Shown one piece after another: positions 1 through 11,321 of a DNA stretch of 64,000 nucleotides. The position numbers were made by a program, and so were the translations under genes. The notes beneath the pieces are model-generated. The model was not told the DNA's origin, did not search any database, and worked only from the letters and a program-made list of their open reading frames with translations. Numbering within the stretch: the stretch's first letter is position 1; each line of letters begins with the position of its first letter. Source of the stretch: Porogramme epimiltina (taxonomy: Eukaryota; Basidiomycota; Agaricomycetes; Polyporales; Polyporaceae); NCBI GenBank assembly GCA_900155495.1, contig FTLJ01000334.1:1-64000 (forward strand). The letters run 5' to 3'.

Positions 1-62
1 GCGGGGGGGGGGGGGGGTTTGGGGGGGGGGGGGGGGGGGGGGTGGGGGGGGGGGGGGGGGGA
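1..62. repeat. Poly-G tract
   Basis: Nearly uninterrupted G, broken by single C, T and A bases. It could be a real G-run able to form quadruplex structure, or a sequencing or assembly artefact at a contig edge. Confidence 0.7.
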
Positions 63-1130
63 GCGGTTTTTTTCAATTTGGTTTCGAGGGTACCGGGGCG
101 AGGGGCCGGAGCGAGGGGAAACGGGCTAGCCAGTCGCGGAATAAGAAGCACCACCGGGCGTTTTCTGCTGGCGCGTCCGGACGTGCCTCTCTGCGCCAGC
201 GGACGGGGACACAACAATGCGCGGGCGGCGATTGGGGCGCGGGGCGCGGGGGGGTCTACCCGCGGGCGAGGCCTTGGGAGGCAGACGGGGGTGACGATAC
301 GTGTGGAGGGCGCGTGAGCGACGAGGACGAGGCTCAGATCTGTGGCCGCCCAGGGCGGAGTGGCTCGCTCACACTGGGGGGGCACTGCCGCACTCGCAGC
401 GGTGGGTGTTCAGAACACGCCACGGACCGGACCCGCCGCACGCTGACGGCAGGGGGGCGCGCTGCGCACGCCGCAACTGCACGCGCGGAGGCAATTCGGG
501 ACGGGCGTCTGTTCTCCGTTCTCTCTCGCCCCCCATCCACATTAAGGTGTGTGGCATCCGCGGGCGCCTCGCCGCGCTTGTGCTTGTGCTTCTTCGAACT
601 GCGTCATCCGCGGTCATCCGCACGCGCGCGCGCGACGTCGCGGACCTGAACTGACTCGTGCTGCCCTTGCCGCCGTGCCTCTTTCGGGCAGCGTGGGCGC
701 GGCGCGGGAGGGCGGCGGCTAAGTGCGGAGGGCGAGAGACGGCCACCTGGCCGCGCGCAGGCCGCTTGCGGGCCCTCTAGCGGTGGCCCGCGGCGTCGTG
801 CATCAGGGTGCGGCGGACACGAGGAGGGGGGCGGCGGGGGTCAGAGCAGCCGGCGGGCGCACTTGGGGAGTGGGGACGCTAAGGAAGAGTAGCGCGGGTG
901 GGAGGCCGTTCGAGGTTGTGCGGACCGGAGCCGGGGACGGAACGAGACACGAGGGTTCGGACGGGCGTGGTGGGCGAGGCTTCGCTGAATTGCACGGAAC
1001 GGAATGGGGGGGCGTGGTCCGAAGGTGCGTCCCAGGCTGTCTGGACTTTGGGCCGCTGGGCGACGGGGGGGCGAACGCTGGCGCGGAGCTGCTGCTCCTG
1101 CTGCTGGCTGCTGCGCGCGCGTGCGCCGCC

Positions 1131-1180
1131 TCGACTTTCGACTCTCGACTTTCGGCTCTCGACTCTCGACTCGACGCTCG
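1131..1180. repeat. CGACTCT-like tandem repeat
   Basis: About seven imperfect copies of a 7-8 nt unit (CGACTCT / CGACTTT) in a row. A small minisatellite outside any gene I can support. Confidence 0.6.
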
Positions 1181-1590
1181 AGCGCGTCCGGGAATGGGGA
1201 GATGTGGGGATCGGCGCAGGCGGCCGGGGGGCAGGCGATCGTTGGGCAGGCTGGCGCTGGAACGCTAGCGTTGGCGGCATGGGACTGCATTTCGCGCGGA
1301 TTGGCAATGCCAACGCCAATGGGAGCGGGGGTGGGCACTCTCTGGATGTTCGATGGCGGAGCGAGATGGACGGAGGATCGGCATCGGGACAGGGCTGAGC
1401 CTGGGTGGCGGGGGCGAGGGTGCGCGGTGCGTGCCACAGGGCCATATCGGGCGCACTCGCGGGAGGGACCAGGAGAAACCCTCCATTCCGGTGTGCGTTT
1501 CAAAAGGCACCCCGGAGATGGGGCCCTGGGTCTCGGCCCTCATAATCGCTCACCCTGGGTGGATGGAGGGAGGGAGGGCGAGTGTTGGCC

Positions 1591-1634
1591 CGAGTCCGAA
1601 TCCGAGTCCGAGTCCGAGTCCGAGTCCGCGTCCG
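1591..1634. repeat. GAGTCC hexamer microsatellite
   Basis: About seven copies of CGAGTC with slight variation. The same kind of hexamer microsatellite appears 3' of the zinc-finger gene with a different unit. Confidence 0.7.
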
Positions 1635-2446
1635 GAAGAGGGCGTGGCTGGGAGGCCGTGGGCCGCGGGCGCCTGCGAGCGCCCGCCGTGGTTGGCGGTG
1701 GCTGGGGCGGAGGCGCGGACGGCGCTCGCCCGCCCGCCCGTCCGTGCCGGCGGCTGGAGGGAGGGTGGCCACACGTCGCCGCGTGCTTCTCCGCCTTCGC
1801 ACCGTTCAGATGGAAATCGCCCCCGCCAGGCGCGGGCCAATCCGCGCGCGCGTCCGTGCTCGGCCCAGGCACGGGGCTTGTCGATGGCGGATCGATGGCC
1901 CCCGGCGACGCGCCGTGGACGAATCGCGGGGCGTGTAGCGGGCGCCCGCAGAAGAGGGTCATGATCTGCTCCCCGGCGCGCGCGATAATCACGCGGGTGT
2001 GCGGGGGGGAGTCCACCGACGGCCGAGGGCCGTGTGCCGCGCCGGGTGGGCCGTAGGCCGTGGGCCGCCGTTGGCTGGCTGCTGGCCCGCCCGCTGGCTG
2101 CGCTGCGTGCGCTCAGCACGGACAGACGGCGTCCACCGCAGACAGCGCCCAGGGATCTGTTCCGGGCCCCCGACGCGCGAAGCCACAGCATTGGGCGCCT
2201 CTATTTTGCCTTGTCGTCGCCTAACGCCTTCCTTTGTGCTCCGCTTCCGGGAGAGGCCTGTCTGGGGCCAGACCTCGCGCGAGCACGGTCCCCAGCACAC
2301 GGTCCCCGCCCCGTTGTCATAGCGCGTGTGGACGCGTGCCACCGCGATGTGGTGTGGCTCACCGCCGAATCTCAAGATGCCACCCCAGTCCTGAATCCGA
2401 ACGCCTCCCCCGGATGACGGATGATCTGACCCCTCCGTCATGTCCG

Positions 2447-2453
2447 TATATAA
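2447..2453 (+). promoter_or_regulatory. Candidate TATA box of zinc-finger gene
   Basis: TATATAA lies about 290 nt upstream of the chosen ATG in a pyrimidine-rich stretch. The distance leaves room for a long 5' leader. Supported by motif only. Confidence 0.4.
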
Positions 2454-2739
2454 TCCCCAGCCCCGCCCCCGCCCAGACCGCCCACCCCGCTGCCCAACGC
2501 AGCCAACTATTCAGTCCCTCCCACCCCTCCCGTCTGCCTAGTACGTGTGTGGCTAACCGCGCCCCAGTCTCCCTCCACCAAACCCGCTCGCCCAATTGAT
2601 CGAGCAGTCCGCCTCCCGCGCCGAGCCCAGCGCCAACGCCCTCTTCCTTTGATCTTCCCGCTCAGCACTCCATCGTGCTTTGTGCGACCCGGACGCCTAC
2701 TCCCATCCCAGGGCCTATAACTACCCACCATTGAGCGCA

Positions 2740-5096
2740 ATGGCCACCGTACACCGATATCCCCAGACGAGCTCCCGTCCAGACCCCTCGTCCTACAGGT
2801 CCGCCATGCGTGACTCCGCCAAACCCTCCCGCGCGGACGTCCACAAGCCCTACACCCCCGCGCGCGATGCAGACTACTCTACCACGAGGTACGCACGTCC
2901 GCCACTGGCCCCACCGGCCGATCTTCCCTAGACCCACATCCGCTCACGCACCCACGCGCCCGCCCGCGCCACCACCAACAGCTACTTCCGCCCGCGCTTA
3001 TACTCCCAGCCCGACTCCTCCGCCTCCTCCCTCTACGACTACGCCCCGGACTCGCCCCAGTCCGCCCTCAGCCTCTCGCCCGAGGAGCGCAGGGCGTCCC
3101 TGTCCCCCGCGCTCAGCGCCGCGGGCCCGCCCAGCCTGCGCGCGAGCATGACCTTCAGCCACACCAGCGCGACCTCGACCTGGGCCGCGCCTTTCGCCGC
3201 CGCGTCCGTCTCCTCGCTCTCCTCGTCCTCATCAAGCTCCTCCCTCCCCACTTCGTACGCGCGCCGCCGCGACGACGACGACGACGACCGCGCGCGCCGG
3301 GTGGAGTCCGAGCTGGACGACGAGGAGTCGGGCGCGGAGCCCGACGAAGCGCTCCACTTTGCGCGCCGCGCTGCGCTCGCGCACCCCCACCCACACGCGC
3401 ACCCCCACGCGTACGCACCGCACACCCGCGTACTCGCGCACGCGCATACGAGCATCTCGCCTCTTGGCCTCCGTGAGGACAGCTGGTCCCCGGAGCTCGA
3501 GCGCCGCCCGCTCCCGCGCATCCTCCCGTATGTGTACAACTCTTCAGTCCCTCACTACCCTGATCTAACCACCTACCCGCGGTCCCCCTAGGCACCCACG
3601 CGACGACTGCTATAGTCCCGAGTTCGTGCAGGGCTCCTCGCGTCCGCCGTTCTTCACCGCGCCGCGCCGCGACTGGGCGTCCTCCGCAAGCCCGCCGACG
3701 AGCCGCAGCCCGAGCGTGAGCTCGTTCGGCGGTCCCTCGAGTGGGCGCACGGACACCACGGATCCCATGGACGACGACGACCACCCCTCTGTACACGCCT
3801 CCGTGAAGCGCGAGGCCCTCCCGATCGAGCTGCCCCCGCTCCGCCTCTCCCCTCCCGCCCACGCGCGCTCCTCCGACTTCTTCGAACCCCGGGAGTCGCT
3901 CCCGTCCATCCCGCGCGGCACCGCGAGCCTCTTCCACCTCGCGGACGTCCCGCGCCAGCCCTCAGACGCCGCGCGCGGGCGGCCGACGCTCCCGCAGCTC
4001 GTGCGCCGCACGAGCTCGTACCCTGACGAGCACCTCGCGCCGACGCCCATCGCCCCCAAGAAGTACCGCTTCGTCGCGAGCGTCGTCCCCGGGCTCGAGG
4101 CCGCCGCCGCCTCCGTCGCGGTCGCGCCCCCTAGCGGGACGAAGCGCAGCCACGCCCATACGTCGCGCGAGTCCTCCGCGGACGCGCCGTTCACCAGAGC
4201 GCACCACGCGCACCCGACCGCCTCTACGACCGTCACCATCGCGCCGCTCGCGGACGACCACGACGGCCCGCGCAAGCGCGGCCGCGGCCGCGAGAACTCC
4301 ACCGCCAGCACCGGCACCTCTTCCTCCAGCAGCGGCTCCAGCTCCAGCGGTGGCGGCTCCCCCGCCTCCTCCGCGTCCTCCCCGCCCCCCTCATCCGCCG
4401 GCTGCCCCGGTTCGCCCGCGGCGTACGACGGCGGCGGCGCGGTGTTCTCCGCCGCGCGCGCGTACGCGGGGCCGGACGCGCGGGGCGAGCGCGGCCCGCG
4501 GGGCGCGATCGTGCCCGCGTACCACTACGACACGGAGCGCGCGCTCGCGTGCGCGTTCGCGGGGTGCGGCGCGGTGCTCACGGGCAAGAAGAGCGAGACG
4601 GCGAGCCACATGCGCGCGCACTTTTTGCAGGCGGGCGAGGGCGAGACGCTCTTCTGCCCGTGGCTCGTCGAGGGCGGGCCGTCCTCCTCCTCTGGTGTTG
4701 GTGACGACGTGCACGGGGACGCGGAGGGCCGCCACGGCCACGCGCACGCGCATGCGCACGGGCACGGGAGGAGGCGGGCGTGCGGGATGGCGTTCAAGGA
4801 CAGCGCGAACTTTGGGCGGCACGTGAGCTCGAAGCACATCAAGGCGGAGGAGTACCAGTGCAACCGCTGCGGGCGGCCGTTCGCGCGGCGCGACGCGGCG
4901 CTGCGCCACATGAAGACGCTCTGCCGCGTCGACGCGGCGCCGCCGCGCCGCCGCGAGGGCAAGAAAAAGGGCGCCGCGCGCGCGGGGGCGGGCGATGATG
5001 ACGATCATGGTGCGTCTTTCTTTCCCCCCTCTTGTGATGCGTTGGGCTCGTGCTGACGGGACGGGCTTCGCTGTTCTAGATATGTGCGACGACTGA
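2740..5096 (+). CDS. C2H2-type zinc-finger regulator (about 709 aa)
   Basis: Probable nuclear DNA-binding regulator. Exons: 2740-2888, 2982-3527, 3592-5009 and 5080-5096; all junctions are GT-AG and the phases agree. The first ~550 residues are low complexity (Ser, Pro, Ala, Asp and His runs). The C-terminal part carries three zinc-finger-like units. The first is C-x4-C-x13-H-x3-H. The second has its two Cys separated by about 40 residues, including a run of alternating His with Gly or Ala before CGMAF and the H-x4-H pair. The third is CNRCGRPFARRDAALRHMKT followed by Leu-Cys, ending in Cys instead of a second His. The last exon encodes only four whole codons before the stop. The start is the first ATG in frame with the exon series. 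The architecture is common in Agaricomycetes; the target genes are unknown. Confidence 0.75.
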
Positions 5097-6067
5097 GCCG
5101 CGCGAAAACGCCTTTTAGCGTCTTCTCTTCTCTTTTTTCTACTTCTTCCTTCCTTTCTGTGTAAACTATTTGGGCATGCGGACGGACATCTTCATTCACA
5201 CAAGGCCTTCTCGGACTGCCAGGACTCGCATGGAGGCTCACACCCACACTCGCGCACACACATACATACACACACTCGCACTCGCACTCGCACTCGCACT
5301 CGCACTCGCACTCGCACTCGCACTCGCACTCGGGACGGATGATGATTGTTAGTTACATACTTATACGATTAGGACCCTCTCCGCTTTCGTTGCCCCCCCC
5401 CTCTGTCTCTATAGACGCTACCGTCATGTTGTGGACTAGAGTTTGTAGTATAGGATCTCGAATCGCATTCGCGCCATCGGAAACTCTCTCACCCATTGTT
5501 GGAGTGCGTGCTGCAAGAGCTGTTCGAGGATCGGTACCTGCTCTCGACGCGTGACGTCATGCGTTCAATCAATTATCAGGTTGAGGTGGGCGCTTGAGAG
5601 AACAACAATCTGCCTCAGGCTTCCTTCCTTCCTTCATCGCTAGTTGCCACCCGGGTCAATTGTCTTGTCGGAAACCTCGAGGAAAGGCCAGGAACGACTT
5701 CGAAGATGCTTCCGTATCGATGAGGAGCGTCTTGTTCGCACTGACCAGGCGATTCCCTACACAAACGACGGAGGAGGCGACGTGGTAAGATTTTTTGTGC
5801 GCGTCACGCGGGCCAACAACCAACTTATTATTTCGCGTGCGGCTTCGAGACGAGGTACCTCGATGAGCGATGCCTACTGACAACGACTCCATCATCGGAA
5901 TGTTTATGTGGTGCCAAAAATCGAGCAAAAAGGAACTACAACGGCGATTACGCCGCGGGCGTCGAGCCGCTGTCGCGCAGCGTGGGAAGGAAGGCAGTCC
6001 GCCTACGGTCGCTCGATATGGCTTGCGAGAAGGCTTATCTGGTTCCTTTCCGCCGTGCCTCGACGAC
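5097..6067. other. Intergenic: microsatellite and 5' flank of MEP-A
   Basis: Holds the 3' end region of the zinc-finger gene, the hexamer repeat at 5273-5331 and, from about 5.4 kb, the upstream flank of MEP-A. That flank recurs in diverged form upstream of MEP-B. The small open frames are not conserved between the two copies, so I treat them as chance. Confidence 0.5.
5273..5331. repeat. CACTCG hexamer microsatellite
   Basis: About ten near-perfect copies of CACTCG, about 180 nt 3' of the zinc-finger stop codon. Preceded by a CA-rich stretch. Confidence 0.9.
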
Positions 6068-7600
6068 ATGCGGCTCTCCATCCTTTGTGCAGCATGTATG
6101 GTCGTTTCTGTAGCGTCCCAGGCGGTCTTCGTCGGGCTGTCTTATCCCTCAGTTGTCGATGACGTTGACGACTTTACCGTAACTGTAACCGTGTCTAACC
6201 GTGGGGACGAGGACATTGCCCTTTTGAAGGACCCGCAAAGCCCGTTGACTGACCTCCCTTCCGACCTGTTTACCTTCACCCGCTGGGATAATGGTCTGAC
6301 CCCCCGGTTCGTTGGGATTAAGGTAAGTACTTCTCCCACAGTGGACACGTGTGTCGTCTTAATCACCCTTCTATAGGCCAAATACTCACACTCTACCTCT
6401 TTGCTCTCTGATGATGACGGTCGCTTCGTCTCATTGGGTGCTGGAGAATCTATACAGGTCGAACACGCAGGTGGTTACAGTCTAATAGATTGCTTTTCTC
6501 GCTAGGTCCGTTGCGCTGATATAGCTGTTGCAGTGTCACAGTCATACGACTTCTCTACGTCCGGCCCTGGGCTATATTCCGTCTCTCTGAAGACTCCTGA
6601 CACAATGCTTCACACCACGTCGGATGGAGAACTCGCCACGCTCACCGTAGAGATGAACGGGTCACCCTCACTCGTTCACATAGCCGGGAAGCTTCAGCCG
6701 TCCAGGAAGTTAAACGGGCTTCCCGGTTCAACGAACTGCACGGACGAGCAAACGAGTGCAATCGAAGAAGCGATACCTCTCTCAAAGGCGTACATTGAAT
6801 CTGCCGCCTTGTGCGTCCACATTCCATTGTATGCGTTACACCAGGACGGAGATAACCCACGGCTTTGCAGGTCCCTCAGTGCACACGAGGGCCACAACAG
6901 CTCCGTGTACCAGCGCTGGTTTGGAGAGCCGAACGGCACGCGGTTCTTAACAGTCGAATCCCACTACAAGGCTTTATCAGGGAACAACTTCACAAACTTT
7001 ACGTTCATCTGCAACTCTGGGTTCTGTTCTCGCAACGCGGGAGTGTACGCGTATGTATACCCCGATAGGTGAGTCGAGTGAAATCATAGACCTGTGCGGA
7101 TTTTCTAATCGAGGGGTAGTTTTGGGGAAGTATACCTCTGCAACAAGTATTTCCAGTCGCCGCACGGGGGGCGTGACTCACGGGCTTCCACGCTCGTCCA
7201 CGAGGTGGGTTCTTAGCAGTCAGCCAAAACGGAAGTCCCATCTACTTATCATGACGTTGCTTCAGTCGTCACATTTCACGGACAACGGCGGAACCCATGA
7301 CTACGCATACGGGCTGAACAGAGTGGAAGATCTCGCTCGCAAGTTCCCTGATCTCGCTGTCATGAATGCGGATAGCCATGAGTATTTCGCGGTTGGAGAC
7401 GATGCTGACGAGGACCGTCCTGCTGTTTCTGTATCGGATCAGGCATATTTAGGGGTGTAAGTTTCATGACTCGTGTATAATGGAACGAACTCATTGGCCG
7501 ATATTATGTCCGAGATAGGGATGCCATCGTCGCCTCTTGGTTGAAGTAGCGTGGCGGCCTAGAGGACGTCGTCCTGTAAGTGCTACCGTATCGAACAACA
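5400..7600 (+). repeat. Tandem duplication, unit 1 (MEP-A)
   Basis: This segment and the one at about 7.65-10.7 kb share the coding exons of an M35 protease, all its introns by position, and flanking DNA on both sides. An upstream block near 5.41-5.53 kb matches one near 7.65-7.79 kb. The 140 nt after the stop codons (around 7461 and 10574) also match. Divergence is high outside exons, so the duplication is not recent. Boundaries are approximate. Confidence 0.75.
6068..7460 (+). CDS. M35 peptidyl-Lys-type metalloendopeptidase, copy A (possibly defective)
   Basis: Secreted zinc protease of the deuterolysin (M35) family, closest in pattern to mushroom peptidyl-Lys metalloendopeptidases. An N-terminal hydrophobic signal peptide ends near the Ala-Ser-Gln-Ala of the first 20 residues. 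A propeptide with an immunoglobulin-like pattern follows, then the catalytic domain with HESSH and GTHDYAYG (zinc ligands His, His, Asp). Exons: 6068-6322, 6377-6457 or 6470, 6506-6810, 6871-7068, 7120-7204 and 7266-7460. The donor at 6471, which matches copy B, puts exon 3 out of frame. A weaker donor at 6458 (GTCGAA) keeps frame and gives about 372 aa. So the gene is either spliced differently from its sister or has a frameshift. The intron before exon 6 splits HE from SSH. Confidence 0.75.
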
Positions 7601-9171
7601 GACTGTACACCACCTTGTAGTACTACTACTTAGCTGCCCTCCAGCATCTGTCTCTACAGACGCTTTTATCATGCTATAGGCTCAATTTTGTCATATGGTA
7701 TCTCGAACTGCATTCGCGACATCGGACATCACGTGTATAGTCGGAGTGCGTACTGTAAGAGCTCCTTGGAAGTTGGAGATCAGGGCTGTCGAGTCTCGAC
7801 GCATGTCGTCAGGCTGAGATGGGCGCTTAAGGGGACGTCTTTTTTCCCTCATCACTGGTCGTCATCCGAATCGAGCATCGAGCATCTTGTCGGAAAGCTC
7901 GATAAAAAGTCAAAGGTGGAGGTTTCTTCCACACCTGATAGTTCTCGTTACGGTGTTTTGTTCACTCACACTAACTATTTGGAAGAGGGAACGTGGTGAG
8001 ATTTTTCTTCGAATGACGCAGGTCGACAACTAATCTCAAACGCGTTTTCGGGATGACAGACATCCATACTTCACTGGCAAACGACTACTCCGCAATCGCA
8101 ATGCCTGTGTAGTGCTCGAAAGGAGCTTCAACGGCGATGACACCATGAATGTCGAGCGTCGCGCAGCGCGGGAAGTAGAGTAGCACGCCTACGGTTGCTC
8201 CATATGGCTCATGAAGAGGCTTATCTGGTTCGTTGTGGAACGTCTCCGCGTACTGTCCTTCATTCAGAGCTACACGTAACCGCGCGACTAACTTTCCCTC
8301 ATGACAGGCATTCCCCTATAGACAAATCGAGGTGGGTGGATGCCTTTCGCAAAAAGACATGTGATGATAGAAACTTCGGGCAGCTAACCAGGCGGTGCAA
8401 CAGAAACCCGCCCATCATCATGGAAGGAAACGGGTTGAGAAGCCATTTATCGGCCCCGGTTTTCATCCGTCAACATGGGGAATGCTCGTCATGCCTGCTT
8501 GGGTTGCACACTGCGCCCGTCCGGTACTAACGCCTCATAAACTCTCACGGTGACAACTTGCTACAATTCCTTCTCTTATCGGTCTCCTGTCCTCGCTCTC
8601 TTGTAGTCCTCACTCCACGTTCCTCTCCCTCAGCCTCTCGACTCTCTCAGCCCCGCATGAAGGTCGTCGACACACCTGCATAAAGATAGATGGTAGACCG
8701 CGATAGGCCCGACAAGACCACCTGCGGCTGTGGGGGGACGGCCCGCACAGGTCAACAGGTGGCCTGTCGGCCAGACCATACGTACATGCTCAAACATGCA
8801 TCTGCCATGAAAAGTGCAATTAGAAGGTGGAAAGTGGGTTCTCTGACTGATTCTTCTATGATACCTCATGTACTCTCAGATTCAGACAGCGACCCCAGGC
8901 AAGAGCACGATGAGAGGGGCCTCGCAAAAATGTATAAAACGGCGGTTCAGACAAGGGCCTAATCAAGCTCGCATTTGCCCAGTCCACCGCCCACAGCGCC
9001 GTCTACGCCGGCCTAAGTCATTGCGACACTGCGCAAGCCCTGAACCCGATTGAAGAGAAACGGAAACGCGGCCTCCACTGCTCGCCTCGTACCATTGACA
9101 TCCTCCTCCCACTCCTCTTGACGATTTGTGGAGTGACACCTCCTTCTACATCGTTTTCGTTGCTCAACAAC
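7461..9171. other. Intergenic: duplicated flank plus unshared insert
   Basis: About 7.65-8.27 kb is the diverged second copy of the MEP-A upstream flank. About 8.27-9.13 kb has no counterpart before MEP-A, so either unit 2 gained roughly 0.9 kb or unit 1 lost it. A TATAAA lies at 8933-8938, about 235 nt before the MEP-B start. No gene recognised. Confidence 0.5.
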
Positions 9172-10690
9172 ATGCGGCCCTTCATCCTTTGCATAGCATC
9201 CATGGTCGTTTCTGTAGCATCGCAGACGGTTTTCGTGGACTTGTCTTATCCTTCGGTCGTAAATGACGTCAACAACTTTAACGTCACCGTAACCGTGTCT
9301 AACCGTGGGGATGAGGGCATTGCCCTTTTGAAGGACCCTCAAAGCCCTTTGACTAGCCTATCTTCCGACCTTTTTACCTTTACTCGCTTGGATAATGGTC
9401 AGACTCCGCAGTTCATCGGGATCAAGGTGAGCACTTCTCCTATGGTGCACGCGCGTGTCAGCTAAGTCACTCTCGTACAGGCCAAATATTCATATCCTTC
9501 CCCACCGCTCTTCAACGACCACAGTTACTTCGTCCCATTGAGCGAGGGAGAGTCTATCCAAGTCGAACACGCAGGTAGTTATAGTCTATAGGATTGCTTT
9601 TCTTGTTTGGCTAGTCGACGCTGATACAACCGCGGTAGTCTCACAATCATACGACTTCTCTACGTCAGGCCCTGGGCTCTATACCGTCTCTCTAAACAAC
9701 CCCAACACTATGCTCCACGCTACGTCTGATAGCAAAGTCGCTACACTCGCTGTAGAGACCGACGCTTCACCACCACTTGTTTATGTACACGGGGAGCTTC
9801 GACCATTCAGGAAGGCAAGCGAACTTTCCGGGTCGACGAAGTGCACAGAAAGGCAAACCAACGCAATTCAAAAGGCGATACCTTTCGCAAAGGCGTACAT
9901 CAAGGCTGCCTCCCGGTGCGTACAGTGCACTCTATTGAATACCGCAAACCGGGGCGGAGCCAACTCACTATCCTGACGGCTTTGCAGGTCCCTCAGGGCA
10001 AATGATGGTCACAAGAGCTCAAAGTACCGGCGCTGGTTTGGAAAGCCTAAGAGCACGAGGTTCTCAATAGTGAAATCCCACTTCAAGGCGCTGTCAGGGA
10101 ACAATTTTACAAACTTTACATCCAAATGCAACTCCAAGCACTGCTCTGCGGGAGTATACGCGTTTGTATATTCCGACAAGTGCGTCGAACGAAATTGACA
10201 CAGGATCTGTGAAATCTTCTCTGATTAGAGTATAGTTTTGGGGAAATATACCTCTGCAACAAGTATTTCCAATCGTCGCGCAGAGGGCGTGACTCACAGG
10301 CTTCGACGCTTGTTCACGAGGTGTGTTCTGAATAGCCAGCCAAATTAGAAAGATCATCTACTCACATGATTCCTCCAGGCGTCACATTTCACGGACAACG
10401 GCGGCACCGAGGATCACGCATACGGGGTTGAAAGCGTGAAGAATCTCGCTCGCTCGAACCCGGATCTCGCTGTCATGAATGCGGATAGCCACGAGTATTT
10501 CGCTGTTGGAAACGATGCCGACGAGTACCGTCCTGCTATTTCTGTATCGGATCAGGCATATTTAGGGGTGTGAGTTTTATGACTCGTGTACAATGGAATA
10601 CACTCATTGGCCGCCATTGAAACCGAGATAGGGATGTCGTCGTCACCGTTTAATCAAAGTAATATGGTGATGTAAGTACTACTGTAACAA
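7645..10690 (+). repeat. Tandem duplication, unit 2 (MEP-B)
   Basis: Second copy of the duplicated block. It is about 0.8 kb longer than unit 1 because of the unshared stretch upstream of the gene. Coding exons keep the same lengths at exons 1, 5 and 6 and all intron positions. Boundaries are approximate. Confidence 0.75.
9172..10573 (+). CDS. M35 peptidyl-Lys-type metalloendopeptidase, copy B (373 aa)
   Basis: Intact paralogue of copy A, predicted secreted endoprotease. Exons: 9172-9426, 9481-9574, 9615-9915, 9988-10179, 10236-10320 and 10379-10573, all GT-AG with matching phases. The second intron is only 40 nt. It has a signal peptide, a propeptide, then a catalytic domain with HEASH (His308, His312) and GTEDHAYG (Asp321), the aspzincin zinc site of M35. 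The sequence around FGEIYLCNKYF matches the conserved core of mushroom Lys-specific enzymes. The HE/ASH intron splits the zinc motif. Lys specificity is inferred from family likeness. Confidence 0.88.
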
Positions 10691-10870
10691 AACACAAAAC
10701 CCATCCCACCTCTATAGGCCTATGATAACACCGACATGGCTTCTCAATGCTTCCCTTGAGCTAAGCGTCTGAATTACTGAACCCAAGTGCGACGAAACGA
10801 AAGCCTTGAAAGCTGGGTATGGCGCGAAACGTCAACACCCCTCTCGGTGACGTCATGAAGTTGAGCCAGG

Positions 10871-10877
10871 TATATAA
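10871..10877 (+). promoter_or_regulatory. TATA box of DWLDKG gene 1
   Basis: TATATAA, 92 nt before the ATG of the 80-residue protein. The other two family members have a TATAAA 105-113 nt before their starts, so the spacing is shared. Confidence 0.6.
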
Positions 10878-10962
10878 GCTCGCGGCAGCCACCCCTGTCC
10901 AAAACCACGCCCCTCCATCTCTTCTACTATCCACGACTGCGGGACAATCTCACGTCCTCATC

Positions 10963-11321
10963 ATGTCTGACCTCACGAACACAAGCACCGGCACTGCGGG
11001 CGGCCAGCAGCTTGGCACCCAGGATCAGGCCCCGGCTCAGACTCAGGCAGCCGGTGAGAAGAAGGATTGGCTCGACAAGGGCATCACTGCTGCCGGAAAG
11101 AAACTTGGTTTTAACATCGTGAATTATCTAATTGCATTATTGTGGGACGGGCACAATCTCATACGAGTTTGCTAGAGCGACAAGAACGCCGACAAAGCAG
11201 GCGATTTCATGAACAAACAGTTCGCAAAGAAAGGGGGTGAGTGTCTAACTCAGAACTCTACGGTCATGGCAGACTTTGACCGCTTTACCCTGCAGGTCAC
11301 GGATTGCCCGGGGTCCAGTAG
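10963..11321 (+). CDS. Small DWLDKG-family protein 1 (80 aa)
   Basis: I do not recognise a named family. Exons: 10963-11118, 11176-11236 and 11296-11321. The protein is hydrophilic: about 30 Thr/Gly/Gln-rich residues, then EKKDWLDKGITAAGKKLGFN, then a short tail ending GLPGVQ. It aligns over its C-terminal half with the gene at 12111 (same two introns, same GVQ end) and more loosely with the one at 55584 (shares the first intron position). There is no signal peptide or membrane segment. An in-frame ATG exists upstream at 10819, but the TATA box lies between it and this start, and both relatives begin near here. Small size and hydrophilicity suggest a stress-type protein, but that is only a guess. 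Confidence 0.72.

Larger units (their letters stand above)
1..2440. other. GC-rich gene-free leader
   Basis: Very GC-rich, with G-homopolymer runs at the very start and many overlapping open frames in all six phases. Those frames are what high GC produces, and none shows a recognisable domain or a consistent exon series. Two short tandem repeats are listed separately. I see no gene here. It may be upstream regulatory DNA of the zinc-finger gene or a poorly resolved stretch of assembly. Confidence 0.5.

Noticed and set aside
1004..2056. 350-codon frame in the GC-rich leader
   Set aside because: Composition is simple-sequence driven (Gly/Arg/Ser-Glu repeats), it overlaps several equally long frames, and it has no domain.
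5273..5331. CRISPR-like array
   Set aside because: Plain hexamer microsatellite without spacers, in a eukaryotic genome.
10819..10962. In-frame upstream ATG for DWLDKG gene 1
   Set aside because: The TATA box at 10871 lies downstream of it, and both paralogues start at the equivalent of 10963.
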